A DNA stretch of 64,000 bases, from contig NC_073695.1 in assembly GCF_029784165.1 (NCBI RefSeq), forward strand, positions 59,982,469 to 60,046,468, in the 5' to 3' direction. Position 1 is the first letter of the stretch; each line of letters starts with the position of its first letter. Source of the DNA: Wyeomyia smithii (taxonomy: Eukaryota; Arthropoda; Insecta; Diptera; Culicidae). Under the pieces are notes generated by a model that did not search any database, was not told the origin of the DNA, and saw nothing but the letters and a program-made list of their open reading frames with translations. Position numbers and translations under genes: made by a program. Of the stretch, positions 10,830 through 22,599 are shown in pieces.

Positions 10830-11014
10830 CTTTTTGCCTTTTTGGACCACTGTGCATTGCCTAAGCAACACCAACCAGTTGTATCCATGTTTAAACCGGC
10901 AGTCTAGTGTAGGAGGTGTGAGATAGGAACTTGTGAGGGCCGAAGCTATGTTTGACGCTCCTTCCAGGTTGTCAACTCGCCATTTGAAGCCCATCAAAAA
11001 AAAAAAAAAAAAAA
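10830..11014 (-). other. Possible LINE-B 5' end, or a retroposed piece with A19 tract
   Basis: The minus strand reads open from a methionine near 10990 (MGFKWRVDNLEGASNIASAL) to the foldback boundary. A 19-base A run on the plus strand (10996-11014) marks the outer edge. It may be the 5' end of LINE-B separated by the foldback, or an independent plus-strand retroposon with a poly-A tail. I cannot choose between these from sequence alone. Confidence 0.35.
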
Positions 11015-11734
11015 GAAGTGAAAATTGCATTTTGAACCTTGTAATCAGTAAAAAGTGAGGGTGCTCTCAATACGATGTGCATATTAATGCACACTAAAGT
11101 AGACTTTATGGATATTTAATAAATTTTCATATTTTATCATTTTTCACTCTCTGTTTATTAAATTTGTTAATATTTGCGAGTAAAAGTAATATTTTTTTTT
11201 AATATTTATAAAACATCGGAACATTCAAAACAAAAGAAAGTTAAACGTTCAATGGCATACAGTTTCAAGTTAAATGTGTTTTCGAACAAGAGTATGTAAT
11301 ATTATGAATTAATTGTACTAATCATGCTTTGTAATGAAAAATCGCTAGAAACCAAACCAAACGAATAGGATCCACTATAGATTAATTTATTCTCAACTTC
11401 GCAGGAAAACATCACAAACGTTCAAAAGCTTGACTGGGCTTTATTAAAAATCTTGGATGGACCGTCGTCCACCGCACGCTGTTTCCAAAGTTGCAAAAAC
11501 GTGATTATTTTTTTTATTTTGACCCGAAAAAAATGTTTTTAGAGCCGTAGTGTCTTCAGCAATTTTGATCCAATAATTATTCTTCATTTTATGGAAGTTG
11601 TAATTTGTGATTAATCCTCAAAACAGTAAAATGTGAATTTTACTTTTTCATTTTTGCATATAAAAATGCATTTCAAAAGAAATAACTTTGACAAAATCAC
11701 CATACTTCTGTCTGCTTTATAAATGGACTTTTTT
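11015..11734. other. AT-rich stretch without a recognisable gene
   Basis: I see no coding or RNA gene. The stretch contains a short match to the 4331-4547 MITE near 11369-11386 and a GTGTCTTCAGCAATTTTG segment near 11548 that resembles motifs in several foldback elements of this window. Confidence 0.5.
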
Positions 11735-12128
11735 ATTTATTGATTTATTTCGTGAGGCAAATGTAGACTACATACAAAATTTCATTAAAGCTTTTACTTA
11801 TAATGTTTGCAATGTTTTTCTTACGTGCTAAGCATTATTTCTAGTGTATTTCAGATAGTTTTTCATTTGTTCTTTTGACATTGTCATGCCAATGGTTTCG
11901 CAACGTAGATTATAACTATTTTTTACATTTTTTTTTGAGTTGAGATAGTAATGCAGCTGGGTCTATACGATTTGAAATAATGTCATTGAGGATGAATAGC
12001 ATTGCAAATTCGCGGCGCTGTTTGAGTGTTTGCAGATTAATGAGCATGTAATGTGCTTCATAAGATGGCAGAGAAAAAGCAGTCCAATGCAAGTTGAGAA
12101 GCGCGTACGAAAGGGATTGTTTTTGGAC
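11735..12128 (-). mobile_element. LINE-A family 3' fragment, interrupted by a palindromic element
   Basis: The minus strand encodes LHWTAFSLPSYEAHYMLINL followed by LKQRREFAMLFILNDIISNR, which closely matches the C terminus of LINE-A at 3830-4000. It ends with the same 3' sequence (GTAGTCTACATTTGCC, then an AATAAAT-type tail at about 11735-11755). The upstream part of the LINE appears to resume on the other side of the palindromic element after 13032, up to about 13160, where YVRS and FINK-type residues are faintly recognisable. Confidence 0.8.
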
Positions 12129-12136
12129 ATGCATAT

Positions 12137-13024
12137 TAGGGTGGGGAAACGTTATATGGAAAAAACGAAACTTGATAGCAGAAAGCCAGAACCAAGTTTT
12201 TTTTATTCTATTTGGAGCCCCAAACAATCCTAAATTTATCGGAAGTCGATTGGTTTTGTCTCCGCTTGGCGCATTGCATTTCAAATTTATATGGAGATTT
12301 GTATGGAAAAACCAACGTTTTTGCATTTTTCTTTCTAAAGAGCTTAAAGTGGCTCAAACCATAGGTTTCATAACCTCAAATAGTAGGTTTTTTGATGTCT
12401 AACAACTTGGCCGAAGACATCAAAGAGCTAGGGTGTCCCAAAAAATACTGGACCTGTTTAAAGTTGAGTATGTCGAAATTTATATTGCAAATCATTTTTT
12501 CTGCCAACACTGCCAGTGTACCGGCGTTAGTCAGGATTCCATCAGAAGTAACCTCTGAAACACGTTGTAGATTCTTCCTACGCCTAGATTATTGACCTGG
12601 ATTTGCTTTTTTGATCCAGCTGAGTGTATAAACTCGTTACGACAGGTTACTTCTGATGGGAATCTTACTGACGCCGGAACATTGGTAATGTTAGCAGAAA
12701 ATAAGATTTTCTGCATTTAAATCGACATACTCAACATTGAACAGCTATAGCTCTTCTTAGGGACATCCAAGCTCTTCTGTGCCCTCTGCAAAGTCGTTAG
12801 TCATCTAAAATACCATATTTTTACATAATGTAGTGCATTATCAGAGCTCTCTAGAAAGGTAAATGCAAATAGTTAGGTTTTCCCATATAAATTTTCATAC
12901 AAATTTGAAATGCGCCAAGCGGAGACAAAACCAATCGGCTTCCGGTAAGTTTAGGGTTGTTTGGGGCCCCAAAAGGAACCAAAAAAACTTGGTTCTGGAA
13001 AATCGATTACTTTTCCCCGCCCTA
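12137..13024. mobile_element. 888-bp palindromic hAT-like element with 8-bp target duplication
   Basis: The element starts TAGGGTGGGGAAAC and ends with the mirror of TAGGGCGGGGAAAA, with inverted similarity running inward to about 12590, so almost the whole element is one hairpin. It is flanked by a perfect 8-bp duplication ATGCATAT (12129-12136 and 13025-13032). Known hAT elements make 8-bp duplications and often begin TAGGG or CAGGG, so I assign it to that type without a transposase to confirm it. It sits inside the LINE-A fragment. Confidence 0.88.
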
Positions 13025-13159
13025 ATGCATATCTTAGACTTTTCGATTGATCGAACGTAAACGTGATGAACCGCGATCGCCTGAAAGATCTTGTTAATAT
13101 AGAAATGGCCAATAAAGATCCACACTTGGAGGTCATGCAATTGTAAAGAAAGACTGTGC

Positions 13160-16100
13160 TCCGAATCTTCGGTCGTATAGTTGTGAAATTGTGGGTCCTG
13201 ACAAACATTTTGTTTTCAGAGATGATATGCACTGTTGAATGCTCACAAACTCGTCGTTTTTTACATATAGTTTTACATGTACTTAGTAACATTATCCTGT
13301 TTATTCATTCATTTTGTTTTATTATCATAATTATACTTTACACAGCGTATGTTCCTCTTCTTGTAATGAGGTTTTGTTCCAACCAAAATCAGAGATATGT
13401 CTTATTAGTGCCTTCGTAAACCGAAGTACAATTGTTAGCTCGAATGTTATTGTTCTTGTTTGTTGTTGTTTTGATCTCCACAACAACTAATTGGAAAGTG
13501 GACATAGCTAGGCCTTGGAGGTTTAACCATCCAAAATCGTATCTTGTAACCAAAATAGAAAATTTAGGAAGTCTCCAAATATCACTTTCAGCCTGGACTT
13601 CCTGTGCAGGGCCACACAGTTTGTGTTGTCGAAATTCCTTTGCATTGCAAAATGTTCCATGTAAGTGCATTTCAATAGCAAAAACTAAAGCCAACAATTG
13701 GGAAAATTTTAATGGCTCACGAGATAAGCTGCTGAACTAATTGCAGTGCATTTTAGCGTTATTGCTGGGTACTTGACGTAATTGGGCATAGACTCGCAGA
13801 TGGAATATTCATATTATTGTTCATCAACAAAAAAGTCAATGGTCCCAAAGTGGCACGCAGTAAATTGCTACTTTCAATTAATATAGTTTTAAAGCGTTTC
13901 AACATATAATTGAAGCCTCTCTGGTAATTGGTTTACCTTAAAAACACAAACAAAACATCCTGCTGTAGTTACAATCCATTCGAAATCCTTACGACTTGTA
14001 AACCTTGCATCATGCGACGCGCAGATAAGGACGAACCACTAAACCGGCTGGCTTTCCTTTCGCACCAACAAGTCACGATTTGCGCATAAGTCGTAAGAGA
14101 TTGTAAGCAACTGCACCGTTCAGGCATCGGGTCGCAAGATTCCAATTAAACCATCATAATTTATAAGTCTGAGGCGGTGAGCAAGTTAAGCAAGGCAGCG
14201 GCCAACAATGGGTTCACTAACACTTGTAACGCGGAATTATTGCATTTGGTTTTTGCCCCAACAACAAACACTTACCTAAAGATAGGAAAGGACGTTTAAC
14301 TTTACCTTCGGATTTAATTAGAGTTCTTGCGGTCGTAAGCGGATTTGGTCGGATCGTTCGGAATCGTGAGCGAAGATTAATAATATTTTGAGTGGTGTTT
14401 AATTTGAAGATTATTTATCGATTTGTAATTTTTAAAATGCGATCAAATTATACGATTGGGCCGAGCTGAAATTCGGGGCGATTCGGGTAAACACGAAAAT
14501 AGCGGGTTTGGCAGCGATGTTGCAGCGCTGCGATTGTTGAAATTGGCTTTGAAAATTTACTGTTTGTCGTCTGAGCCTAAGCAGGGATATGTGCGTATTT
14601 TTTTATTTACCCAAAAAAGATTTTGAATGGACGTCGATTTGAAAAAAAAAAGATGGAATATAATCAACATCAAATGACAACTAGAGTACAGCTTTTATAA
14701 ACTGTGCGACACTTTTTTCCCCTCTGCGAATCCAGAAGACAATTAAATTTAACAAGGGCTCGTCACGCCAGCAAAATCAAAATACACCGAATAAAGTTCC
14801 ACTTATCTTCTAATTTCAAGTTTATTTAAGCCCCATTCACAACACCATTCGACGCTTTCAATGAACGACACTCGTTTTCCGCCAGCAGCAATCTCGATTA
14901 CCCTCAACTTCATACCAAATCAATTTAACATGGAAATTTTACGTGACCAAATTTAAAGTGTCTCTTCACGGCCGTTCCAGCGAATTGTTCTCGAGATTTA
15001 AGTCTCGTGGCCGAAACCTACCTTGAGCAAAGTAAATGTCACCAGAAATAAGCGCGCCAACATGCGTGGAAAATCACACCCGGCAGGATAGTGACTGTTG
15101 TTGGCCTGCTCCCGGGGAATCGATTTTTCTCGTCAGTTGCCGCCTTGATTGTCATCCCAGCCAGTCGAGCAACAATAAAATTCCTTTGAATCGACCTGAT
15201 CTATCGAAAGATAGGGGACCTACACTTTAATTAAGCGTGACTGCACCCACATCAATGCTCGAAATTGTTACAATTCCCAAGCAGGATGGCGTTAATAAGC
15301 GTGAGGCCATGTGCAGTTCGGTTTGTCCTTTCGCTACGCTCGGGTGACAAACGTTTTCCTCTGATTTGCGATGTTACTTTTGTTACTCTATTCAATATTA
15401 TCTGAGTTTGTATGACAGGGTTGCCAGATGAAAACATTAAATTTAAAGTTAGATGAATAATCTGATCTGATCTAAAGAAAATATGCCAATTCCGGCTAGG
15501 GTTTTCTAACAGCACTAGCTCAAACAACCTAAGCTCATTTACACAAAAAAAACTCTATTCAGGGATGTCTCTTGTCCACCGTCAAAGCATCATATCCCAC
15601 CTTCGGGTCCGCTGTGTGTACTCAGAGAAAGAAACCTGTGAGACGCAGAGCGCATAAAAAAGGACCAGCAAATATCAATCGCCTTTTAAGCGGCCGAACA
15701 TTTTTCGGCTACGATTAGCCACGGTTCGGTGCTAGTTAAAAGCTGCAGCAAACGGAAACCCGACACCCTCTGTCTGTCACAGCCAGACTGAGGTCCGACG
15801 GGGTACCCGGTAGGGATTTGACGATCGATCCGGAACTAATGTGGCGTGAAAATTGTTTGGTCTCTCAAGGAAGAAATATATTTTATCTCGGCTTGTACCT
15901 CAGCTTCTAATGACGTCCATTTGTGAGTGCGATGGATTTTCACATCCCGAGAATGAGGATTTGCTGTGCGTTTCGGTTGCACAAAATGTAGAATGTGTTT
16001 TTGAAATTTTGAGCAATAAATTTCTCGACATTGGACAATAAAAGTTTTATTCGCTCGGACGTTTTTTCAGCTATATAAATTGCGTGCTCTCTGAAACATA

Positions 16101-16890
16101 ACAAACCATATAACTATCAGAAGAAATCGAATGTACCGTAACCAAACTCACTATTCAAAACTGGGTACCTGTACGCTAAATGTTAGGTGTTTTTTTTCAA
16201 CAGGAAGATCCTATTTAAATCGCGCAAAAAACCAATTCTTTTCACTAAACACAAGTACCGTTTCCGCGAGACAATTGAACCGATGATCCTCGCTCACGGA
16301 TCGCCGCCAACCAGTTCAGGGTCGTGCTTCCCACAGGCTGTGAAAACAAAGCGTCGATTGTTCTTTTGCCCGGAGGTAATTTTTTTCACCTCTCGCAGGG
16401 TTCTACTCGCTGCTGGTAATTCAATATTTTGAGCGCAAGGTGTGCCCAATTGTTCTGCACACTTTCACAGAGTTCTGATTTCATTCTCAGTCTCAACTTG
16501 ATAAACGGTCGCGTATGCTGCCGTTTGCTAACGGGATTGTCCCGGTAAAATATTCAAAGGACAATTAACGGTACCCGGGAGCAGGTGGTTTTGGGGTCGG
16601 CTGGTGTTGAAATCTGTGAGGTGCAAAAAATGGTATATGCTACGTAAGAGAAGCCAGGATGTAGAGTCGCAGTATAAAAAATTCGTTTGATTTTCAATCT
16701 TGATAGCGCGTAATGGATTTTGATTCTAATTGGAATTCCACTAGAATCAATCCTTCTGTACATATCCAGGTCTGTGTCACAGATAAAAAACTCGTTGTAT
16801 ATGTGATCACATCTTTTAAAACTAAACATGCATAACGTTAAAACTAAACGTGCATAACGATTGACAGCTCTATCAGTCTAACTCTAACTG
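13160..16890. other. Long interval with no recognisable gene or element
   Basis: About 3.7 kb with short, unsupported open frames only. From about 14700 to 16600 the composition is more even than in neighbouring AT-rich DNA, and it could hold host non-coding sequence. A 7-bp-stem hairpin (GTTTGTC with GACAAAC) lies at 15321-15352. No splice-supported exon, RNA gene or transposon end was identified. Confidence 0.4.
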
Positions 16891-16893
16891 TGA

Positions 16894-17707
16894 TGGGAAA
16901 AAAGTGTAGCTACACCGTCGCCGCTTCAAAAACCGATATCGTGCGGCACTTTGAGGACGCCGGGAATGCCCGTTTCGGCATCTACAACATCTTGACACTA
17001 TTGCCACAAAGCCTGGTTCCGGACGGCCAACGACCGTGAGCGACAAGTAGCTTCAAAGGATGCTGAAGAGGAAGAGTGGCTAAATCGCTGCGGGCACTTG
17101 GCCGGTAGGTTGGTGCATGCGGTAAAACAATGAAAAAGTATCTGGAGGACAAGAACACACTGGTCTCGGAGCTGCAGGCAATGACGCAGCGACAGCGGTT
17201 GAATATGCTGGTTAAGTCGATTTTCCCGGCGAATCGCGACGTGGCAGTGGTGATGGACGACGAGACCTATCTCACCCTGGATGGCAACGACTGGCAGGGA
17301 ACTTCGTATTTCGCTTCTCCCTCGAAGGAAGTGAGCTCCACACCAAGTTCCCCAAGAAGGTGCTGCTGTGGCTGACAATCAGCCAGAATGGGATGTCAAA
17401 GCCGCTCATCTCTCGCTCCGGGCTGGCCGTGAACGGGGAAATTTAAAGTACGAAGTGCCTGCCAAAAGTTGCGTCGTTCATCAAGAAATACCATAAGGGC
17501 GAAGACACGGTGTTCTGGCCATATTTGGAGTCGGCCCACTTCTCGAAGCGATCGTTGGAGGAGATGGAGCGGCTGAATGTCGATGTGGTTCCGAAGTCGG
17601 CGAATCCGTCCAACGTCCCCCAGCTGCGTCCCATCGAGATTTTCTGGGCAAACTTGAAGCGCAAGATCTATTCCACAATTTTGTCGCGAAAACGGAGAAG
17701 GAATTAA
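16894..17707 (+). pseudogene. Mariner-superfamily transposase relic, DD37E type
   Basis: The plus strand begins MGKKCSYTVAASKTDIVRHF, an N-terminal helix-turn-helix region. It passes through frameshifts and gaps near 17030-17130, then reads VMDDETYLTLDGNDWQG, holding the first catalytic Asp. A later segment reads FWPYLESAHFSKRS and NVPQLRPIEIFW, in which the second Asp is replaced by Tyr and 37 residues separate that position from the final Glu. That spacing is the signature of the mosquito DD37E mariner group. The Asp-to-Tyr change and the frameshifts show it is dead. Inverted termini were not located. Confidence 0.85.
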
Positions 17708-17854
17708 TGAAAAAAAAAAAAACGAAGATAAAGCATAAAAACATGCCTACACGCATGTTTTCGTCTACCATGGTGAATGTTACGGTTAACTGCTGGAAGG
17801 TTAACGGTTAACTGCTCGCAAGGGCGTAGAATTTTTAAATATTAAATATAAATT

Positions 17855-17896
17855 AATAAGATTATATAATTACCAAATAAGATTATATAATTACCA
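17855..17896. repeat. Two tandem copies of a 21-bp AT-rich unit
   Basis: The 21-bp unit beginning AATAAGATTATATAATTACC occurs twice in direct tandem with no mismatch seen. It lies just downstream of the mariner relic. Confidence 0.9.
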
Positions 17897-17899
17897 TTA

Positions 17900-19364
17900 A
17901 TGGGAAATTTATCCAACTCAATTATCTGTCTTAGTTTTTTTTTCCATCACCATCTGGAAAAAGTCCATTTTTTACCGCAAAAGTTATTGTTTTTTCACCG
18001 ATTTATTCAGATTTTTTACTGGATTTCTATACTGGCGTTTTCTTTACCTTTGCAAAACACATCCTTTGGATTTTGTGATATTTGTTAACCATTTTTTTGG
18101 GAAACATACAAATGTTTACCTAGTTAGTAAGCCACGAGGGTGAGATTGAGCCAAAACGGGAAATGTTTGTATGTTAAATTACTTAAGATTTCTTGAACCT
18201 AATACCTCAAATTCAATACTTTATGAAACGTGCCATATTTATTCACAAATTTAAATGGAATATAGATAATATCAGTGAACTGTTCCACTTAAATAATATT
18301 TCAAAGTGAGGCGGAATACGGTACTATCGTCATCATCATCACAGCCCTCGTTCAATAACATGAATGTCGCTTCAGAGTGTCAATTGGAAAACAATCCACT
18401 CGCGACCTTCGGCCGACTCGCTGTTCGAGCGAATGCTGTCCTTACTCGATAGTGCTCGTTCGAACTTAACTAAAGAAAAGAAACTCTGTTTGAGTAGACC
18501 AAGCAAACCAATAGATCGACCGGCTCGGACTGTGGAAATCACGGCTTAGTGCCGCCTCGTTTCCTTACCCGCGATTATGCGTCTGCGCCGAATGATTTGA
18601 AAAAATATAATGCCAATATATTTACATTTGAACTACATACGTAGAGTAAAAAAAAATTAGTTTAATATACACGCAAAAGTATTTTTAGAGTAACGTCTTC
18701 TGAATCCAAAGATGGTGAAAGATTTTTTCGTGCATGCACAGATTTGGAACTTAGAGCAACTATTCTCCTTGAATAAAATTCCAAGCTTTCCCAAATCGGC
18801 CGTTCCAGTGCTGAGCACGAGCATTTTCAAAAAACAAGTTTCGTCGCGGGTCTTTACGGGTTAATTGTTTTTGATTCGATAATATTTTTGAATGACCGGA
18901 TTCATGATAGTGAATCGATCTGTTCATATTTGCGTTAAGCTAGTTAGTACTAAAATCATCACTGCTGATTACTGCTTGCACTGCTTTAACGATAGCAGCA
19001 TTATGGAAAATATTACCAACACCAGTACCATTTTCATGGCAATACTAGCATCGGTTAATACTTCAAAAGTGTTTTGATTTTGAACCGTCTAATACATTTT
19101 ACATTCGCTAGAGCACCAAATGCGTTATGAACATCACACATTCGTTGTACTAGGTTCCGAAACAGTACAAAAAACGCTCTAGAAAAACGCAATATTGATG
19201 TAGCTACGCACAGTCTAACTTTTGCGTGTAGAATTCATTGAAAACCCCTTTTTGTCAATCAGCAAACGTGCAACATATTTTTCAATAGACATTCTGATGC
19301 CATATGGATATTGCAAATCCAGAACACATAGTCACGATAATTGGATCTCATGCGATCATACAAC
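17900..19364. other. Interval with no recognisable gene
   Basis: AT-rich sequence with a less AT-rich patch at about 18390-18580. No open frame is convincing and no repeat structure was recognised. Confidence 0.4.
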
Positions 19365-19605
19365 ATCGTATTCGCCCTCGCGGTCATTCGGCCTTGCGTC
19401 CATTCGGCTTCACGTCCATTCGGCCTCGCGTCCATTCGGCCTCGCGTTCATTCGGCCTCGCGTCCATTCGGCCTCCTGTCCGTTATGCCTTGTGGCAGTA
19501 TGCCTCGTAACCATTATGCCTCACATCCATTATGCCTCGCGTCTGTATGCCTAGCATACTATGCCTAACATCCGTATGCCTAGCATCCATATGCCTCGTG
19601 TCCCG
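19365..19605. repeat. Minisatellite of 16-17 bp units changing along its length
   Basis: At least a dozen direct units. The first half uses a unit close to CATTCGGCCTCGCGTC. The second half changes to forms such as CATTATGCCTCACATC and then CGTATGCCTAGCATC. The constant core is a GCCT tetranucleotide with a roughly 16-base period. Open frames in three phases run through it and are a consequence of the repeat. Confidence 0.9.
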
Positions 19606-20880
19606 TCCCGGAAAATATTATGCATTGAACCTGTGATGGCTCAGAAAATAATGTTTTTCCAAACTGTACTTTTTTCGCGCCCTTCTGGGGTGAGATTGTG
19701 CCAAGCTATACTGAACGGTATAATGTGCGGAATTCACATTCACGACAAAATTATATCAGTATACACCAGAATACTTGCATAGTTTACATAAAGTATGTTG
19801 TCTAGCTATAGTATTATTTGAAATAATGGCTTAAAGCTTGAGAACAGTAAGCTAACAACTGTTAGGTGGAAATTTACAATGACTGATATTGCTTATGGAA
19901 TGTAACAAAATTTTGTATACCTATTCTATATAAACTGACAACTTTTAAAACGAGGAAGGAGGGTTGTGGGTACGTTTCCAGCGGTTTTTCCAGCGAAGTT
20001 TACAACTTTTTTCGTAAAAAAGTTATATCTCGAGATTGGCTCATATTACCTCGGGATGATAGTTGTTTCTTATGTGAAATTTTCCAAGGAACACGATGAA
20101 ATTATCAAATTAAAAATAAAAATGACTGTATTTGCCGAAAAATGTAAATTTAGTTTTCAAATACAAAAATAATTTATCTGGCAACACTTTCGGTCAAAAC
20201 AAATATTTTTTCTGGATTCCTTGGTTTATTTTCTTCAAAAATCATCTATCAGTATTTTTCGGACATCTTACGTCTATGAATTGTAAGAAAAAGGAAAAAG
20301 AGATTTTGAACAAAAAATGCGTGACTTTTCAATAAACAGGGGGGTTCCACAGAGCGGGGGGTATTCCAATCGGCACCAAATTTGGGATTTTTCCACAGTG
20401 ACAGTAGATGAATAATTCTCCCAACTTTGAGCAAAATCTGTGATGGTCGTGTCCAAGTTTGTGCTTTTTCGTGGTCACTTCGTATGGAATGACCCATAAA
20501 CGAATATCATTTTTTGAAATTCTTCACAAGGTACACAGTTTTGAAAGATTACACCGGTGATGTTTTGTTAAATTTAAGTGAACCAGTGTACAGGTTCAAT
20601 GTTGGATTAGAATGTGTAAGTAAAACTTCGGAAAAACACATATTCTTTATTACGCTCAATTACAACACTTTTCACATTTCACTCCTAACATTATCACCTT
20701 GTTTATTTACATTGCTCGATTGGTACCCTCGTTTGACACTGATTTGGTTCCTTTGGTTTCATCTTTGCGGGACTCTTATTATAAACATAGACTCTGCATT
20801 TAAGTACCACATCTACTTCAGTGGTGGCGTGAAAGCAGAAAGGGTGGTCAGTTTCGTGCTCATAGGGAAAAGATGAGGCG
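19606..20880. other. AT-rich interval with no recognisable gene
   Basis: Only short unsupported open frames. Poly-G-containing segments near 20340-20365 (GGGGGGTTCCACAGAGCGGG) stand out from the AT-rich background but could not be assigned to an element. Confidence 0.4.
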
Positions 20881-20884
20881 TGTC

Positions 20885-21190
20885 ATTGTAGGGAGACCGA
20901 TCAGTGACCATATATGCGTGTTGAGAATTAAGGGCAAATGTTTTTCAACTACAGCCTGATAAATGTGTACGCCCCGACCAACGATAAACCCGATGAAGAG
21001 AAGGAGGAGTTCTATGAGCTCCTGGAAAAAATGTATAATATGTGCCCAGGACACGACATCAAGATCGAGATCGGGGATGCAAATGCGCAGGTCGGGCAGG
21101 AGAACTAATTACGCCCTGTGATTGGTAGAGAAAGTCTCCACTCTACTACGAACGACAATGGCCTGAGGCTCCAATCCTGTTTATTTATAA
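20885..21190 (+). pseudogene. RTE-type endonuclease fragment
   Basis: The plus strand reads VGRPISDHICVLRIKGK, then after a frameshift NYSLINVYAPTNDKPDEEKE, IEIGDANAQVGQ, a stop, then RPVIGRESLHSTTNDNGLRL. This is the middle of an APE-type endonuclease like that of LINE-B (compare PVIGPDSLHAVCNDN in LINE-B) but from a different copy and on the opposite strand. No RT follows, so it is an isolated fragment. Confidence 0.85.
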
Positions 21191-21325
21191 AATCAAAGGT
21201 ACTCATTTCGGAAGAGTTAATGTGGTCAAAAAAAGCATTATATCGTCGAACTTATTATGCACATGTCCAAGGACTTTTGTGACCCGTACTGCTTGTGAGC
21301 CCTCTTGTTTTTCGTTAGTAAAGGG

Positions 21326-22578
21326 TGTCCCACATCAAATTGCATCACGAAAATCCAACTTCAATGCCATAATCGTACGTTTGCACCTTACGCTTAACTC
21401 CACTCATTAGGTTTTGAACAACATGTGGCTGTAGCTTTTTCTGTTTGAAAACCTACTTTTTTTCAATATCCTCTTCAGATTTGACCTCTTTGGGATGCTT
21501 TCGTAGTGCCTGCTTCATAATAGCCCAGTATTTTCCGATAGGCCTCATTTCGGGTGCGTTGTGGGGGTGGCGGGGTTTCATGTCCTTGGGTACGGAAGTG
21601 ACCCCGTTGGCTTCGTACCATTCCAGACATAGTTTGAATAGTGAAACGAAGCTAGATCCGGCCTGACGATTGTAGATGCCTTGTGTTGCTTCAACAGAGA
21701 AAGCAGACGCTTTTGCAAACACTCTTTAAGGTAGATCTCCCCGTTTACTGCCCCCCCCAGTCACGAACGGCGCTCTCCTTTCGCCACATAAACAGATCGC
21801 TTGCCAAACTAAGTATTTCTTGGCAAACTTTGAAAATTCCGAAAGTACGTATGCAGTCCCCCGGTCCTTGACTATCTGATAAAAATTGGAAAGATTCAAC
21901 TTTTAGGCCACATCCCTGACCGAAGCATTGGAATTTCGCGTAAAAACTTTCACAACATGCTTGTGATACTTATTCTAACCGTATTTCTCTTCCGCTCGAG
22001 GCTCAGAGTTTCGTATTAACGTTTAATCACACGACTCCACGTTGACTGCACGATTCCGAGTTGTGCTCCGATGTCCCGATAAGAGCGTTGATGATTTTCC
22101 AGGTGCTTGCGCAAAATAAATTCGCAACGTTGCTTTTTGGGGTAACGGTATTTTTCTAATTTTCGAAAAACTGACAGCGATAAAAATATAGTGTAAACAA
22201 TACACTTCAAACTACTTCATTTCAAATTTTCAAGACAAAATACCCAATGCGTTATTGGGTTGTTTAGCTATATCAGTTTTTAATATCATCTGAAAAAGCT
22301 GCATTTTCTAAGCAAAACGTGATTTTCAAAAATTTTCTATCGTTGTCCTTCAAATTCAAATTATTAATTAAAACTACTCGAAACCTGCTCGAAATCACTA
22401 CAATGACAGTTTGCTCATGTGGCAACTGTCATACAAGTGATTCAAAGCGATTTTTGTTCGTTAGAACTTTAAAAAACTCCGCTTTGCTCAGAAAATTACA
22501 CTCTTCTACTTGATATATAAAAATTAGAAATCCAAACTGCTACAGCGTTTTTCCCGTGATGCAATTTGATGTAGGATC
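21326..22578 (-). mobile_element. Mariner-superfamily element, full span with inverted ends but degraded transposase
   Basis: Inverted ends share ACATCAAATTGCATCACG (21332-21349) and its mirror (22555-22572). Between them, on the minus strand, an N-terminal helix-turn-helix segment (ILRKHLENHQRSYRDIGAQL, about 22210-22016) is followed by degenerate sequence. The catalytic C terminus then reads KECLQKRLLSLLKQHK, RPDLASFHYS, a frameshift, LEWYEANGVTSVPKDM and EMRPIGKYWAIMKQALRK (21722-21453). The residue expected to be the last acidic catalytic residue is Gly, and a frameshift lies near 21640, so the transposase is inactive. Confidence 0.85.
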
Positions 22579-22599
22579 TACAAAATGAATCCCTCAAAG

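Larger units (their letters stand above)
4552..11000 (-). mobile_element. LINE-B: RTE-like non-LTR retrotransposon carrying four nested insertions
   Basis: An RTE-type element on the minus strand, with endonuclease near 7316-8535 and reverse transcriptase at 4667-6431. It is degraded by frameshifts. When the SINE-like insertion, TA MITE, hAT-type MITE and (by inference) the large foldback are mentally removed, adjacent protein segments become contiguous, which supports one original element. The 5' end may reach 10995, next to a 19-base A tract, because the segment beyond the foldback (10830-10995) reads open on the minus strand. That outer limit is uncertain. No target duplication was found. 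Confidence 0.75.

Noticed and set aside
15252..15527. 91-codon minus-strand open frame with a TNRTAHGLTLINAILLGN segment
   Set aside because: It resembles nothing I can name with confidence and lacks supporting neighbours; a short open frame of this length is expected by chance.
19222..19568. Three overlapping frames with SASRPFGLASIRP-type repeats
   Set aside because: They are readings of the 16-17 bp minisatellite in its different phases.
19365..19605. Possible CRISPR-like array
   Set aside because: Short units follow one another without unique spacers, and the context is a eukaryotic genome.
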